A stretch of 64,000 bases of DNA from Dipteris shenzhenensis (Eukaryota; Polypodiophyta; Polypodiopsida; Gleicheniales): the NCBI GenBank assembly GCA_047967505.1, contig CM106541.1; one strand, given 5' to 3'. The position numbers and the translations under genes were made by a program. Below, piece after piece: positions 10,355 through 21,615 of this stretch (the stretch's first letter is position 1; each line of letters starts with the position of its first letter). Under the pieces are notes generated by a model. The model was given only the letters and a program-made list of their open reading frames with translations. It did not search any database and was not told the DNA's origin.

Positions 10355-10440
10355 GAACTACCAAGTTGTTGAAGGTGGCATGATCCTAATATGTGGCGAT
10401 TCAAATCCCAGAAGCCACACCATTTCTATTAACTAGAAAA
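10355..10440 (+). mobile_element. Possible tRNA-like (SINE head) sequence
   Basis: TACCAAGTTGTTGAAGG (from ~10359) resembles an A box and GCGATTCAAATCCC (from ~10397) a B box at about the right spacing. No target duplication was found, so this is weak. Confidence 0.3.
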
Positions 10441-11460
10441 GAAATCAAGGCATAGTGATGCTCGAGGGCCATGGAGGGAAAGGGAACATGAGGGGAGAAG
10501 TGTTAACATGGGTGGGGAAAAGGGATTGAGAGGGGTGGGAATGAAGAGGGGGACTATGTCACAAGGGGGAAGGGAAAGGGGGAAGAGGAGCATGTACATG
10601 ATGGGAGGTGGAGTGTAGAGATGGAGACATCAAGGGAAGAGAGTCATGCTTTATTTGAAAGGAAGGAAGAATGGGGAAATCAAAGTACTACCATGGTGGC
10701 TTTACAAGAATGAGCGTGTCACATCAAGGAATAGCCCCCTCCTTTTATAGCCAAGAGAGGGGGTCTCTCCCAATAAATGCATCCTCCCACATGCATGGTG
10801 TGTGTGGAGGAATCTCCCATGTGGGCTAGGTGGGTACGCACTCTCAATTGTGTGCGACAACCCTTTGCCTCATTTTTTCCACATAAATCAAACTCCCTTG
10901 GTCTCTTCTTAATTTTAGAATACGTTCAAACATCTAGGAGGACAAGTGGAGGGTTGTCACAAGGAATCTTGCCACCTCATTCTACTTGCCCCATTATTTA
11001 ACTTGCATTCTTGGACTATCTACACCCCCCCCACATGGGACTATCATACATGGAGGGAATAATCCAATATAATATCCATCTCCACCTATTTTATATTACT
11101 TCTCCCATGGTCCTTGGGCCATGTCTCACTAAATGTAGGCATGGGACTGCCTAGGTGGAGGGGTGGCACATGGAGGAACCATGCAACCTTAACATTTTAT
11201 AATATTTCTACCATGGATTATGTACAACACACCTATGGGTCCTCTTACATGGAAGGATGGCACATGGTCATGCCCTGCCACCTCAACCCTAGGCCCTATG
11301 CATACCATATTTTACTATACTATTGCCACACATACAAGCACTTACACATATTTATGCCTTTCACCTTGGTCAAATTTATCCATAACAGTACAAGACCTCA
11401 AACACATTTCTGATCTGACTTTATTTCTTTATAGAAAATCTAACTGGAGACATCGAAGAC
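10441..11460. other. Unassigned DNA rich in CACATGG / CCATGTG words
   Basis: Purine-rich at first, then with recurring short words such as TCTCCCATG, ACATGGAGGA and GGCACATGG around 10780-11290. No gene is recognised. Confidence 0.4.
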
Positions 11461-11463
11461 GAT

Positions 11464-11748
11464 TAGCACTTAGATGAAGATGATTTGCTGAACTTGCATG
11501 AAGAAAATTTGCAGCAACCAGATAGGATTATAGAGGAAGCAATAACAAGATTGGACATGCCGGACTTGCCGAGAAACCACAGCAAGGATGAAGACATAGG
11601 TGTCGATGGGGAGTTGACTGGAAAGAAGAACAAGGGTGAACACACTGATAGTGGTGAAATTCTCAACACAGATAGTGGTGAGAGGGTCACTGAGGCAGTT
11701 GAGATTATATCAGGGCTAAAGTCTAAATTGCTTGACAGCTCTGATTGA
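11464..11748 (+). pseudogene. Acidic reading frame upstream of the FCP1-like fragment
   Basis: A frame of about 95 codons, acidic and hydrophilic (LDEDDLLNLHEEN ... HSKDEDIGVDGELTGKKNK ... SGLKSKLLDSSD), ends in TGA at 11746. The same frame then stays readable to ~11897 with a basic KKRKF patch, then meets another TGA. A splice-acceptor-like TTTCTTTATAG lies at ~11424-11434. Composition fits a disordered nuclear-protein segment, and the position just upstream on the same strand fits the N-terminal part of the HAD phosphatase-like gene at 12138. I do not recognise the segment itself and the link is inference. The in-frame stops suggest a broken gene. Confidence 0.4.
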
Positions 11749-12137
11749 GAGCAAATGGAGGACGACACAGTACTAGGTAGCCTTCTCTGTGCGAGGACAA
11801 AGAAGAGGAAATTTAGTCAAATAGTTACTAAGTCATATTTGATTGATCCTAGCAAATGCCCAACCCCAAATGTTAGGACCAAATCGTTTATAAAATGACT
11901 GTATGAGAGTTGGTCTCGCAAATTTTAACTGAAACTCTTTTAGCAATTTATCTTCTTGTTTTTCTTACAATTTATCTTCTTGTTTTTTGAATGAAATTAT
12001 TTTTGCAATTTATCTTCCTTGTTTTTTTAATGAAATTATTTTTGCAATTTATCTTCTCATAAGTTGATATGAAATTCTTTTTGCAATTCATCAACTCAAG
12101 TATGATGGATTTGTATATGTGTTATTGTTGCTTCTAG

Positions 12138-12795
12138 GTGACTCCGGAGATGTTCTGCTTAAAAAAAAGTTGTTAATCTTTGATTTGAATGGAATATTGT
12201 TAAAGTGGTGGTGGTAGACTGCTCTTGAAATGGCCCAAGGTGGTGATGTTCATAAATTAGGCAACCTTGTCATCTATTTGCAGCCACAATTAATCAATTT
12301 CATGAAATCTTTGTGGGATCATTTTGAGATCGCTACATGGAGTAGTATGACAAGAAGAAATGTCAGTCCCATAGTGTCTTTAATAGAAAGTAAATTGGGA
12401 TATGATGGGTTTATCCCATTCAACTTTGCACAGGAGGATTGTTGTACAAGGGAAGAATTTTGCCACCCAACACGGCTAGATGAGATGTGTCTGCTTAAGC
12501 CATTTAGTGCATTGGCTACGCATGACATTGACTATGATCCCATGAACACACTCCTAGTTGATGATACTCCTTTGAAAGCAGCACTAAATCCACCCGATTC
12601 TTGCATAACTCCTTTCACCTATGACGGAGATCCTAATGATGATGGCTATCAAATCAGTTGCTCCCATACTTATTGGATTTAGCAAATGCTAGAGAAAGTG
12701 TTCCTGCCTTTACAATGAGATACCCTTATGAAGGCCATGTGATTGAGAACAGTGCAGCTGCTCGTGGTGAGCATTTAGCCAAAATTATTCATTGA
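12138..12795 (+). pseudogene. FCP1/NIF-like HAD phosphatase, broken
   Basis: Homologous to the plant FCP1/SCP (NLI-interacting factor) family of HAD phosphatases, some of which remove phosphate from the RNA polymerase II tail. The frame after a possible acceptor (GCTTCTAG, 12130-12137) shows HAD motif I as LLIFDLNGILL (~12170-12202), where plant members have the D-x-N-G form. An in-frame TAG follows at 12215-12217. From the ATG at 12230 come YLQPQLINFMKSLWDHFEI, the motif II-like ATWSS, then the motif III/IV region YDPMNTLLVDDTPLKAALNP with its Asp pair and TPFTYDGD. Near 12650 the frame shifts by one; the new frame gives LLPYLLDLANARESV, matching the family's last helix. A further readable stretch of about 40 codons (12804-12930) follows. 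One stop plus one shift suggest a pseudogene or captured fragment, unless an intron hides the shift. Confidence 0.72.
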
Positions 12796-12930
12796 AGTCT
12801 TCTCTACAGGTTATGCTGACATGGGGTGTGTTGATGCTGTCATTTCACTATTAACTGAAGATCCAAAGCCCACGGACTGGTTTATCATCCAACAAAGAAT
12901 AGCAGACGTTCCACATGAGATGTGCCAATA

Positions 12931-13640
12931 GATTCTTAGGCATAATTCTTATGTAAACCAATACCCACCATACACTAGGCCTTGAACGCAAGATTGTAAA
13001 GGATTTGTACATTGATGAATACAGATGTTGTTACTTTCTAAATACAGACTTGTACTCGTGACTTTGTAATACAGACTTTGCTGGTTACTTTGTTGATAAA
13101 ATTAATGGTGAGCTAATAAATGTACCGATGTTCTTACATGGTATTGGTGCTGTTAAATGGTACTAGTGTTTGCTATAAAAGTACTAGGTGAGCCATTGTT
13201 TTAACCAGTGCATAAATAGCCAATGTCGATGCAATAAAATATATGGTCCTTTTTTATATGTTATCTTTTATGGTATTTTTTGCTCAACCATATAGTACCA
13301 ATTTTGGTTTTGGATAAAATAATACTAGCTGCTAGTCAGGTCTAAGCTAAGGAATCATGTGTCATGTCTATTATGGTTCTTTACCAGCAGATGCATATTC
13401 ATGTGTCCCATTTAAACACTTGATTTAAAACATTTGTCCCATTTGTCCCATTTTTCCCATATTCACTTGGCATGGAAACACTCCCATTTAATCAATGTAC
13501 TGAAAAAAACACACTTAACTTTTCAATTTTTTTTTGTCAAGACAAGATGCCTTTGTATTACAAATAGCAGCCCCCAAAGGGGTAGCTAAAAATACAAAAT
13601 GCACACAAAAATATATAAGAGCCATTGCAAAAATACATGC
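12931..13640. other. AT-rich intergenic DNA, possible LINE-like tail
   Basis: No gene seen. Around 13525-13600 the minus strand reads a GGGGCTGCTATTTGTAATAC-type stretch ending in a run of A, reminiscent of plant LINE 3' ends, but no coding part is attached. Confidence 0.35.
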
Positions 13641-13653
13641 TCAACAACAGTTA

Positions 13654-15372
13654 TTATAGAGAAATGTTTGCCAAGATTCGTTCGTGCACCTCCTGGGGTA
13701 CATGATACACCATTCTCTGGCCTTTAACCTTGTGCTTTGCTTGCATCATTTGGAACTTTATTGCCAACACTGCATCAGCATGCACTATAGTAGCAGGTGC
13801 ATCTTTTAGTAATGCATAACTGCTTTTGCATTTTGGGATTTTCACATAAAAGATTCCAAAAACCACTTGATCCCCAATGTTGAAGACATTACCCCAGCCA
13901 TCCGTCTCTTGCTCTATGAGGATTGTTTTTTATTTTGAGCATAGTACCACATAATAATCCTCATTATCTTTGTTTGTAGGGGGCTATAGTACTGCAAAAT
14001 GGTCACCCATCTGAAGCATGTCAGCAGATGGTCTCTATCCGTCGCATATGTTACAGATTTCTTCTCCATGTCTGATGCAGTCAGTCCATTGATGGGCTCC
14101 ATCCTGTTCAAGGTCCATGGACTTGCATGAGATAAATTGGTGCACTTATCCCATGTTTCATCCATGCAAAATGAACAAAAGCATGACAAATGTTTAAACA
14201 AGGCTTGTGTGGGATCTTTGTTACTAAAACCCAATATGCAATGTGTTGAACGACTTTCTTTGATGGTCTAGCAATTCCATGCTTTAGACCTATCAACATC
14301 ACCATCTATGAAGAGCCTTTGATTAGTATCATCTCCCATCTTCCATGCCAACCATTCCACAACATCGTGTGCATTTTGTAGCTTTGCACCATTTACATCC
14401 ACTTGCTAACTAGTTAGTGCATGCTTTATGACTGCACCAACCCCATCATGTTCTCCCTTGCCATGACCATTTCCAAAAAAGTTCTACCTCATCCAAATGC
14501 CAGTCAAAGAGCAATACCTAGCATAACAAACAACAGATATATTGCATTAAAATATGCAACATCCTCAATGTGATGTAGAAAATAAGGGGGTTGCCTTACC
14601 TTGCAACAAAGTAAAATGGGTGAGCGGCCTTGAATTAAGATGCTGCCTTATCTAACCAAACCCAGTGGCTTTTAAACTTCAAGCCTTTAGACACCAACCA
14701 TTGATGGTGGAGTATAAAGCAATGCTGCACAAATAGTGTGTCATGTTCTTTGTCATCTAAAATGTAAAAGATGGATTGCTTTTTTATCTCGCTCATCTCC
14801 TTGCAATAGCAAATATGAACCAAGATGGTCACTTGGTCATTATGCCAATGCATTGATTGAACCTCATTCTACACTTTGAATGTATAGTTCTCTGCAAAGT
14901 CAAGAACTGAAAGCACCACATCATCAAGAAAATTTGTGGTGCACTCTTTGAATTGAGAGTGTTGCTAGTAACTACGAAAGTTGTGAGTGATAAACACATT
15001 TAAGTGTTGCAAGTATTGAGGGATGATGATGGATGGAGAAGTTTTCTTGTATAAGAATTTTATTCTTTTCTTTGCATCACCTTTTCCTGTATCCTCGGTG
15101 ACATATTCATACGTATTCCATCTTATCAATGCACCATTTGCATCATCCAACTCACATGGGCAAAACAACGGTTGTGGGCACTTGTCACATTTGCACAATA
15201 AGCATTCAAGCTTGTGCCATTCAGCATCCTCTTCCTTTGGACACATTTTAGACACAGAAGAACAACTGGTGTGGGCAACACACGTGTCCTCCCCTTGGGG
15301 CCTACAAACCTTGCATAAGTAATCACACATATCTCCATGCAACAATGTGCTATTCTGCCTCATGGAATTCAC
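13654..15372 (-). pseudogene. Transposase-like gene, copy A of the DFAEN/WSDG/HGKGEHDG family
   Basis: Read on the minus strand. 15372-14965 is cysteine-rich (CDYLCKVCRPQGEDTC; CLLCKCDKCPQPLFCPCE), a probable zinc-binding domain. Then follow LDFAENY (14901-14884), NEVQSMHWHNDQVTILVH, ILDDKEHDTLFVQH (~14770-14730), a decayed WSDG motif reading WLDKAAS (~14650), NFFGNGHGKGEHDG (~14480-14440) with LQNAHDVVEWL, a second cysteine cluster (CFCSFC, ~14170) and a C-terminal part ending at 13654. This motif order recurs in uncharacterised, repeat-associated proteins of many eukaryotes; the spaced acidic residues suggest a DDE-type nuclease, but that is inference. Stops and shifts break this copy. It is the most diverged of the three and keeps the best DFAENY motif. 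Confidence 0.75.
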
Positions 15373-15499
15373 TGCTAGTCAGAACAACTCTATTCTTGTA
15401 TGGTAAATACAACAACAAGCATTCCTTTCATTCAGTTTTTTAATGAAATAGGCTTCGGATTCTGAAAAAGAACGAAAACATTTAAAACTTAGAGTGCCA

Positions 15500-16480
15500 T
15501 CATTATTTTTCTAAGTTCTATCACTCAATTACTAAGTCTTAATTGCTACTAGTAGTGGCAAATATCAGTAAGTGCTAGATAGTACTAAATGCTAAATAGT
15601 ACTAAGTGCTAAGTATTGTTGTAAATTCTAGATAGTACTAAATAGTAAGCACTAAATAGTAAATGCTAGATAGTACTAAATATGTTTACAGAGTACTAAG
15701 TGCTAAATATTTTACTAAATGCTAGATAGTACTAAGTGCGAATATTACTAACTGCTAGTTTAATACTATTAGTAAGTGCTAATATTAGTACTATTAGTAA
15801 GTGCTAATATTACTAAGTGCTAGATAGTACTATTAGTAAGTGCTAACGTTAGCAAGTGCTAAGATTAGATATAGTACTAAGTGCTAGATAGTACTATTAG
15901 TACTAAATATTAAGTGGTAATATTAGTAAGTGCTAATATTACCAGTGCTAGATAGTACTAAGTAGGAAGTGTTAATATTAGTAAGTGCCGGATAGCAAGT
16001 GCTAATATTACTAAATAGTAAATGCTTGATTTGTAGTACTATTAGTACTAAATAGCAAGTGCTAGATGGTAAGTGTGATATTACTAGCTAGGTGCTATAT
16101 AGTACTATTAGTATTGAATAGTAAGTGCTAGATAGTATTGAAGAGTACTTACTAAGTGCTAATATTACTAAGCGCTAAGAATTATTGAGTCCTAAATAGT
16201 ACTCAGTAAATAGTGCTTACTCAATGCTAAATGTTACTAAGTGCTACATAGTACTAAATGGTGCTTAAATGCTGCAAAATAATACTAAATAGAACTAATA
16301 GTACTAATAGAAGAGTTAAGGCAAGGAAGAGAACAATATCTAAATAGTACTATATAGTATTAGTAGCGGGGTTAGTGCAAGGGGTATAGTACTAGATAGT
16401 ACTAAATAGAACTAGTAGTAGGGTTAGTGCAAGGAGAGAATCATTACGCTCGAAGTCCTTCTCTGATACAAACATCACAC
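15500..16480. repeat. Irregular array of TAGTACTA / AGTGCTA words
   Basis: Nearly one kilobase is built from TAGTACTA (an 8-bp palindrome), AAGTGCTAGATAGTA and AAGTGCTAATATTA in irregular order. It lies on the upstream side of the copy A cysteine-rich frame, as the long arrays of copies B and C lie upstream of theirs, although the repeat sequence differs. Confidence 0.85.
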
Positions 16481-17039
16481 ACTACTAATTAACACTAAAT
16501 AGTACTATTTAGTCATAATGAGTATTCTATTTAGTCATAATAACTGACTTGAAAGAGCAAACAATAATATTTTTTCCTATCTTTATTCCTAGGACTGATT
16601 TCTAAAATATGGTCTATACTATACACATATTAAGTCCTCGATGTAGTATTTAGTACCATGATTCTATGATTTAGTGCTAAATTCGCTTCATATAGAGTCT
16701 GTTGCAGTGTTAAATGTTAGCTTTAACATCTGAACAATACTAATATTACCCCTGATAGTACTAAATAATTGTAAAGAGTACCAAATAATAGTGTGTAACT
16801 TGGGCTTCATTAAAAGAAGGAAGATGCACCTATGTGAGCTCTAAGAAATGGGTGGGATGTATTGCATACTTTTTTGGGCCAAGCCTATGCGTGCAAACAT
16901 CCTTCTTGTTTGGGGAAACCCTGGTGTTGTATATCTTGAACTAGACAACACATTGAACAACCTCACAACTTAAGGAATCCTGTCTACACTTTCCACCTCC
17001 ATTTGCCCATTTGAAGGAAGCTTGTTTTATGTCCACACA
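16481..17039. other. AT-rich flank of the array and truncated copia
   Basis: Scattered TAGTACTAAAT words fade out by ~16800; the rest has no recognisable gag or protease, so the copia element that follows lacks its 5' half. Confidence 0.4.
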
Positions 17040-18766
17040 ATGTTTCTTCAGATTCCATGCTTGAATTCAGCTCAAATGCAATAGATGCCACTATCTGCAA
17101 AATGGCACAAGAGATATGGTCATGTCAACTTCAAGTACTTGTTAGATCTAAGGAATCAGAATATGGCAATTGGGATTCCGAAGCTACATTTTCTTAGAAA
17201 AGTTTGTGAAGCATGCTGCTTCGACAAACAAAAGCGAACCAACTTTGTCAGAAGTACCTTTCGTGCACAAGGTATTCTTGATTTGATTCATACAGATGTA
17301 TGGGGTTATGCCCAGACCCGCAGCATCAATGGTTCACTTTACTATTTGACCTTCATCGACGACTACAGCAGATATTGTTGGGTCTACTTTCTGAAAGAGA
17401 AATCTGAAGTGTTTTCCAAATTTCAAGAATTCAAAGCCATGGTAGAAAACCAAACAGGCAGAAAGATCAAGGTCATGAGATCAGACAAAGGAGGTGAATA
17501 CATGTCTTTAGCATTCACGAACTTTTGTAGAAATCATGGCATTCAAAGACAATTCACATGTATAGATACTCCTTAGCAGAATGTAAGAGCTGAAAGGAAG
17601 AATGGGACTTTAGCATACAGTGCTAGAGCAATGCTTACTGAAAAGCATCTTCTGAATCAGTATTGGGCAGAAGCAATAGCTACAGCTAACTACTTGCTTA
17701 ATCGGCTTCCTACCGAACCCATACAAGGTATGACTCCTTATGAAGCATTCACTGGACACAAGCCACGCATTGGGCATCTCCGCATATTTGGTTGCATAGC
17801 ATATGCCCACATACATGATGATCATCGCAGGAAATTGGATGCAAAGTCATGCAAATGCATCATGGTTGGCTACAGTGAAGAAAGCAAAGCATACAAATTG
17901 TATGATCCCATCAACCCCAAAGTCATTATCTCCAGAGATGTAATCTTTGATGAGGAATCAAAATGGAAAACCTCACCTACACAGGAGATAGAAGCATCGA
18001 CTTCACAGTCATCTATAGAACAGGTTGATGAAGAAGAGCAAGAATTGCCACCAACACCCCAAGCAGAGCCACAGCAGCTCAGACGGTCTACTAGGGAAAG
18101 CAAACCACCAGCCAGATTGACATATGCTCAGAAAGGCAAAGCAATTCAGGTGGAAACCACCAACTATGCTCTTATGACTACCATCATGGCTAAGATGCAG
18201 TAGACAAGCCAGAATGGCAAACTGCTATGAATGAAGAAATGGATGCTTTGTATAAGAACAATACTTGGGAAATATGTGACCTTCCACCAGGAAAGAAGGC
18301 CATAGCAAACAAATGGGTATACAAAGTGAAGTACAATCCAAATGGCAATATTCAGAGATATAAAGCCAGATTAGTTGCAAAAGGATTTGCACAACAATAT
18401 GGTCAAGACTATGATGAGACTTATGCTCCAGTAGCAAAGATGGATTCCATACGGTTCTTGATATCACTAGCGACACTTAGCAAATGGAATGTGTATCAAC
18501 TTGATTTCAAGAATGCATTTCTCAATGGTTATCTAGACGAGAAAGTCTACATGCAACAACCAGCAGGTTATGTTGAACCAGGAAAGGAGAATAAGGTTTG
18601 CCATCTCAAGAAAAGTCTCTACGGCTTAAAGCAAGCACCCAAAAGTTGGTACAGTAGAATTGACAAGTATTGTGCTGATCTGGCATACATGAAGTCCAAT
18701 GTAGATCATACTCTCTACTACAAAGTTCAGGGGGGGAAGGACGCAGAGGAAGGACATTCCCATTAA
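17040..18766 (+). pseudogene. Copia pol fragment (integrase and N-terminal RT)
   Basis: 17085-17576 encodes the HHCC zinc domain (WHKRYGHVNFKYLL ... VCEACCFDKQK) and the integrase core with Asp in LIHTDVW and Asp in RSDKGGEY. An in-frame TAG at 17574-17576 replaces the first Gln of the usual PQQNG, and the neighbouring codons are altered (QNVRAERKN), though the catalytic Glu remains. 17631-18203 holds the integrase C-terminal part and linker. After another TAG, 18227-18766 is the RT front half (KWVYKVKYNPNG, RYKARLVAKGFAQ, DFKNAFLNG, LKKSLYGLKQAPKSW). The frame breaks before Y-V-D-D, and the rest of RT and all RNase H are missing. Gag and protease are absent too. Not functional. Confidence 0.93.
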
Positions 18767-18864
18767 AGGGGTGTGATGGAATGTAATGCTCAGTCCTTCT
18801 TCGATTCCCCAGAATCATCATCTTGAGGGAAGGCCTACTTCATGATGTTGATCTTGAGGGAAGG

Positions 18865-19089
18865 TGTTGAGAGTTCACGCTCAACGTCATGTGATCATGT
18901 GTGCATAGCACCATCACGTGATCATATGTAAATAGCACTAACCTTATAGAGTGCTATAAAGGAAACGGTTAGATCCCCTAACCCTAACCCTAAAAGGGTT
19001 TGTATATATTCTATTTTTTCAAGTAAATCTAGTGTACAATTAGTCATTTGTGGAGTGCTCTCTAGTTGTGCCCTCTCTCCTCATCTCCA
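18865..19089 (+). repeat. 3' LTR of the truncated plus-strand copia
   Basis: Starts TGTTGAGAGTTCACGCTCAA directly after a GAGGGAAGG polypurine tract. Contains CCCTAACCCTAACCCTAAAA (18975-18994), then TATATATT and AGTGTACAATTAGT, and pyrimidine-rich CTCTCTCCTC near its end. The same order of words occurs in the LTRs at 39818 and 43949. The 3' boundary is uncertain; 19089 is the last CA in the pyrimidine-rich run. Confidence 0.65.
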
Positions 19090-19124
19090 CTCTTCTCCTC
19101 TCCCCTCTTCATATTTTGTCATCC

Positions 19125-19809
19125 TTACCCTTACCTTTCTTTGATCCGGTCCAGAAAGCCGAATCTTCTCTAGTCCTCGTCTTTTGATGCATCTCCTCCT
19201 CCAGAAGCATTGCGCTAAATACTCAAAGTTAAGGGGCATATTTTTGTTCTGTGTATTCAGCGCCATAACAAGACCGTCGTACTTTGGCGGGAGAATCCGT
19301 ATGCACCTTCATGCTAAATTCTCGCTGGTGATGGTGATGCCAATCGCAGTCATCTGATCGCACAGATTCTTCACCCTGGTGATGAAATTCTCTGCCGCTT
19401 CAAACTCAGACAATTTCTCATTCGCGAGTTGAGTCTCTAGATTCTGAATTTGCATCTAATTCATGATCTCATACCGATTTTTCAAGACCGTCCATGCCTC
19501 CTCCGCTGTGGTGATATGTTGAATTAATGCCATGATGGAATCACTTACACTGCAGACAATAGAACACAGCGCATCTGCATTTCTTCTTGTCCATGCGAGA
19601 ATCTCATCTGCAGTTGATACTATCTGTTGTCCTGCATTGGCTGGATCCGATCTCGCAACCGGCCTCACATCCACCCTAGTAGCAGTGTCCCAAAGCTCAT
19701 ATGCACTTAGGATGGTCTTCATCTCAAACTTCTAGAGTGGATAGTTAGAGCCGTCCAACTTTTTGCTTTTGCCGAACAGTGGGATTCGCAGTCTTGCGGG
19801 CTGGGCCAT
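19125..19809 (-). pseudogene. Copia gag, broken, minus strand
   Basis: Starts at the ATG on 19809: MAQPARLRIPLFGKSKKLDG, then SNYPL, a TAG (19732-19734) where copia gags have Trp, and KFEMKTILSAYELWD. 19722-19456 is the UBN2-type core (IVCSVSDSIMALIQH, EEAWTVLKNRYEIMN). After a TAG in N-x-M it continues LETQLANEKLSEFEAAENFI and LCDQMTAIGITI, then a TGA and LPPKYDGLVMALN, before shifting frame near 19200. This is most of a gag without its zinc knuckle; no pol follows, because the sequence meets the LTR of the opposite-strand copia element. The first two stops are TAG where the ancestral codon was probably Trp and Gln. Confidence 0.88.
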
Positions 19810-19866
19810 CTCTCACAATCTGCTCACAAACAGAAACACACTACGAAATCTTCTTGCTAGACTCCA

Positions 19867-19879
19867 GGCTCTGATACCA
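19867..19879 (-). promoter_or_regulatory. Primer-binding site, initiator Met tRNA
   Basis: The minus strand reads TGGTATCAGAGCC, abutting a TTACA end. It precedes the gag start at 19809 by about 60 bases, the normal layout. Confidence 0.9.
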
Positions 19880-20300
19880 TGTAAGAAAATAATACAATGT
19901 CTATGGTCAACAGATAACAAGATCTCATACGCAAGAGAGAAAACCAGATAGTATGGAGAATCAAAAATTTGATTACTATAGAACTGATACAATAGATGGC
20001 GCTGCCTCCCAACCGTGCGCTCCTATGAAAGAAGCTTGGATGGCATGCTGGAAACAGTAGAAGACAGAGACTGGATGCTAAGGAATCAGGGTTGCTATAG
20101 CCAGTGATAAAATGGGCTTCACGAGCTTGCTCTTATGTAGCCACCAGTCGTAGTCGGTTAGGCTCAATTGGGTGACCGACCCAGTCCACCCAATACGGTC
20201 GATTAGGGGTCGGTCCCGAAATAGGCCACCGACTATAAGATAGAACCAGGATCATCTGAGGCTCCAAACGGGCCTCGCAACCCGAGAATGGCCTACCCTG
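19880..20300 (-). repeat. 5' LTR (inner edge) of the minus-strand gag element
   Basis: The LTR ends (minus strand) TTATTTTCTTACA next to the primer site. Its outer boundary cannot be set because no second LTR is in the window; the end coordinate given is a guess. Confidence 0.5.
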
Positions 20301-21615
20301 GGAAATGCTCCGTCTACCCTCAGTGCAGTCAGTTAAGGGATGCCTTCCCACACTTGCATGTAGCCTAGTTGGCGGTGTGCCAACTCTATCTGAAGCCATC
20401 TATCCATCAGGCCACAAATGGCCCCCATCTGGTGTCCAAACCAGGACCTACCGGATAACCGAGCTACTCAAATGCCTTCTCCTCATATGGGGAGCTTACA
20501 AGTAGAGTTAGCTGGTTCCCGCGTAGTTACATGAGAGTGGAGCATTGATATCTAATACTTATGTTGTACGTTGACGTGTATAAAACAAATCTCCAAAGTA
20601 TGGATAATGGGGATAAGGTAATTTGGCTTGAATGATAAAAAACATGATTGATTAGTAGGTGTTTGTAGGGAAGAAATAGAAAACTACTCATATAGCAATA
20701 CAGAAATTTGACAAAAGTAGCACGATGGTAAAGTAGTTGGAAATTTAATGAGCATGGGACTTTTTATATAGAAAAATAGCATTACAATGCATGTAGTTGA
20801 CCTTAAGAAGAAGCCTTCCTCAAAATGATCACACCATTGATCAGGTGACCTATGACAACTCCTACGTTATGTGTTGAAAATTGCCCACTTTGCTTGAATA
20901 TTTCAAGTGTTTTGGAAAAGTTTGTTTTGGCCATTACAAACTTTCTTCCCAAAGCCAAATCAAAGCAATGATATGAAGATGACACCTATTTGAGTGGAAC
21001 AAGCCATTTAATGCATCATTAACATATCACTACCAGATTATATTACACACACTTGACACATTTATATATATAATATATTATGTACGCCATCCAAATCTGT
21101 TAGGATGTCCGTGCAATCATCAGTTGGTGCTTGGTCCCACTACTTGAAAACTCGATATATCAAGTGCATTCAAGGGGTATTATTTAAAGATATTTTAGAC
21201 CCATGTGCTATATTTACATACGATGAGCAACTCCCTAAGTGCATGCACACACACACAGGCACACACTTGGGGAGTCTTATACATGAAATGCAAGATCAAT
21301 CCTATCACTTTGGGACTCCTTTGGGAGTCTTGGATGGAAACAATTCTCTCTTTTAATCTTTTAAGGATAAAGAAAAAAGCAATATCCAAACTGATTTCAA
21401 GTGATAAAACCAGTCACAACCAATCCCATGAGTGACACATGTCAAAACACCAGAATTCAAAGGAGGAACTAAATCATTGCTATAGCCTACCCCTAAAGGG
21501 GTAGAAGTGCTAACAAATATTCAAAGAGACCAAATCAAACAAGGTGGGGATCCCACTAAGGCCCTGCCTTTTAGAATGTCATTATAAGTCTAAGTGCAAA
21601 ATGGCTTGTGGGTGT
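20301..21615. other. Intergenic DNA
   Basis: No gene recognised. A CA microsatellite lies at 21243-21268 (GCATGCACACACACACAGGC). On the minus strand 20475-20410 has a weak tRNA-like stretch (TAGCTCGGTTATCCGG) without a good B box. Confidence 0.4.

Noticed and set aside
10192-10436. Arg/Glu-rich open frames
   Set aside because: Translation of a GA microsatellite-like tract.
15500-16480. CRISPR-like array
   Set aside because: Repeats are irregular, spacing is not constant, there are no unique spacers, and the DNA is a plant nuclear genome.
18975-18994. Telomere-like CCCTAA repeats (also at ~39830 and ~43985)
   Set aside because: Only two or three units, inside LTRs at matching positions, so they are LTR motifs and not interstitial telomere.
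20410-20475. tRNA-like stretch on the minus strand (TAGCTCGGTTATCCGG)
   Set aside because: No acceptable B box and no target duplication, so not called as tRNA or SINE.
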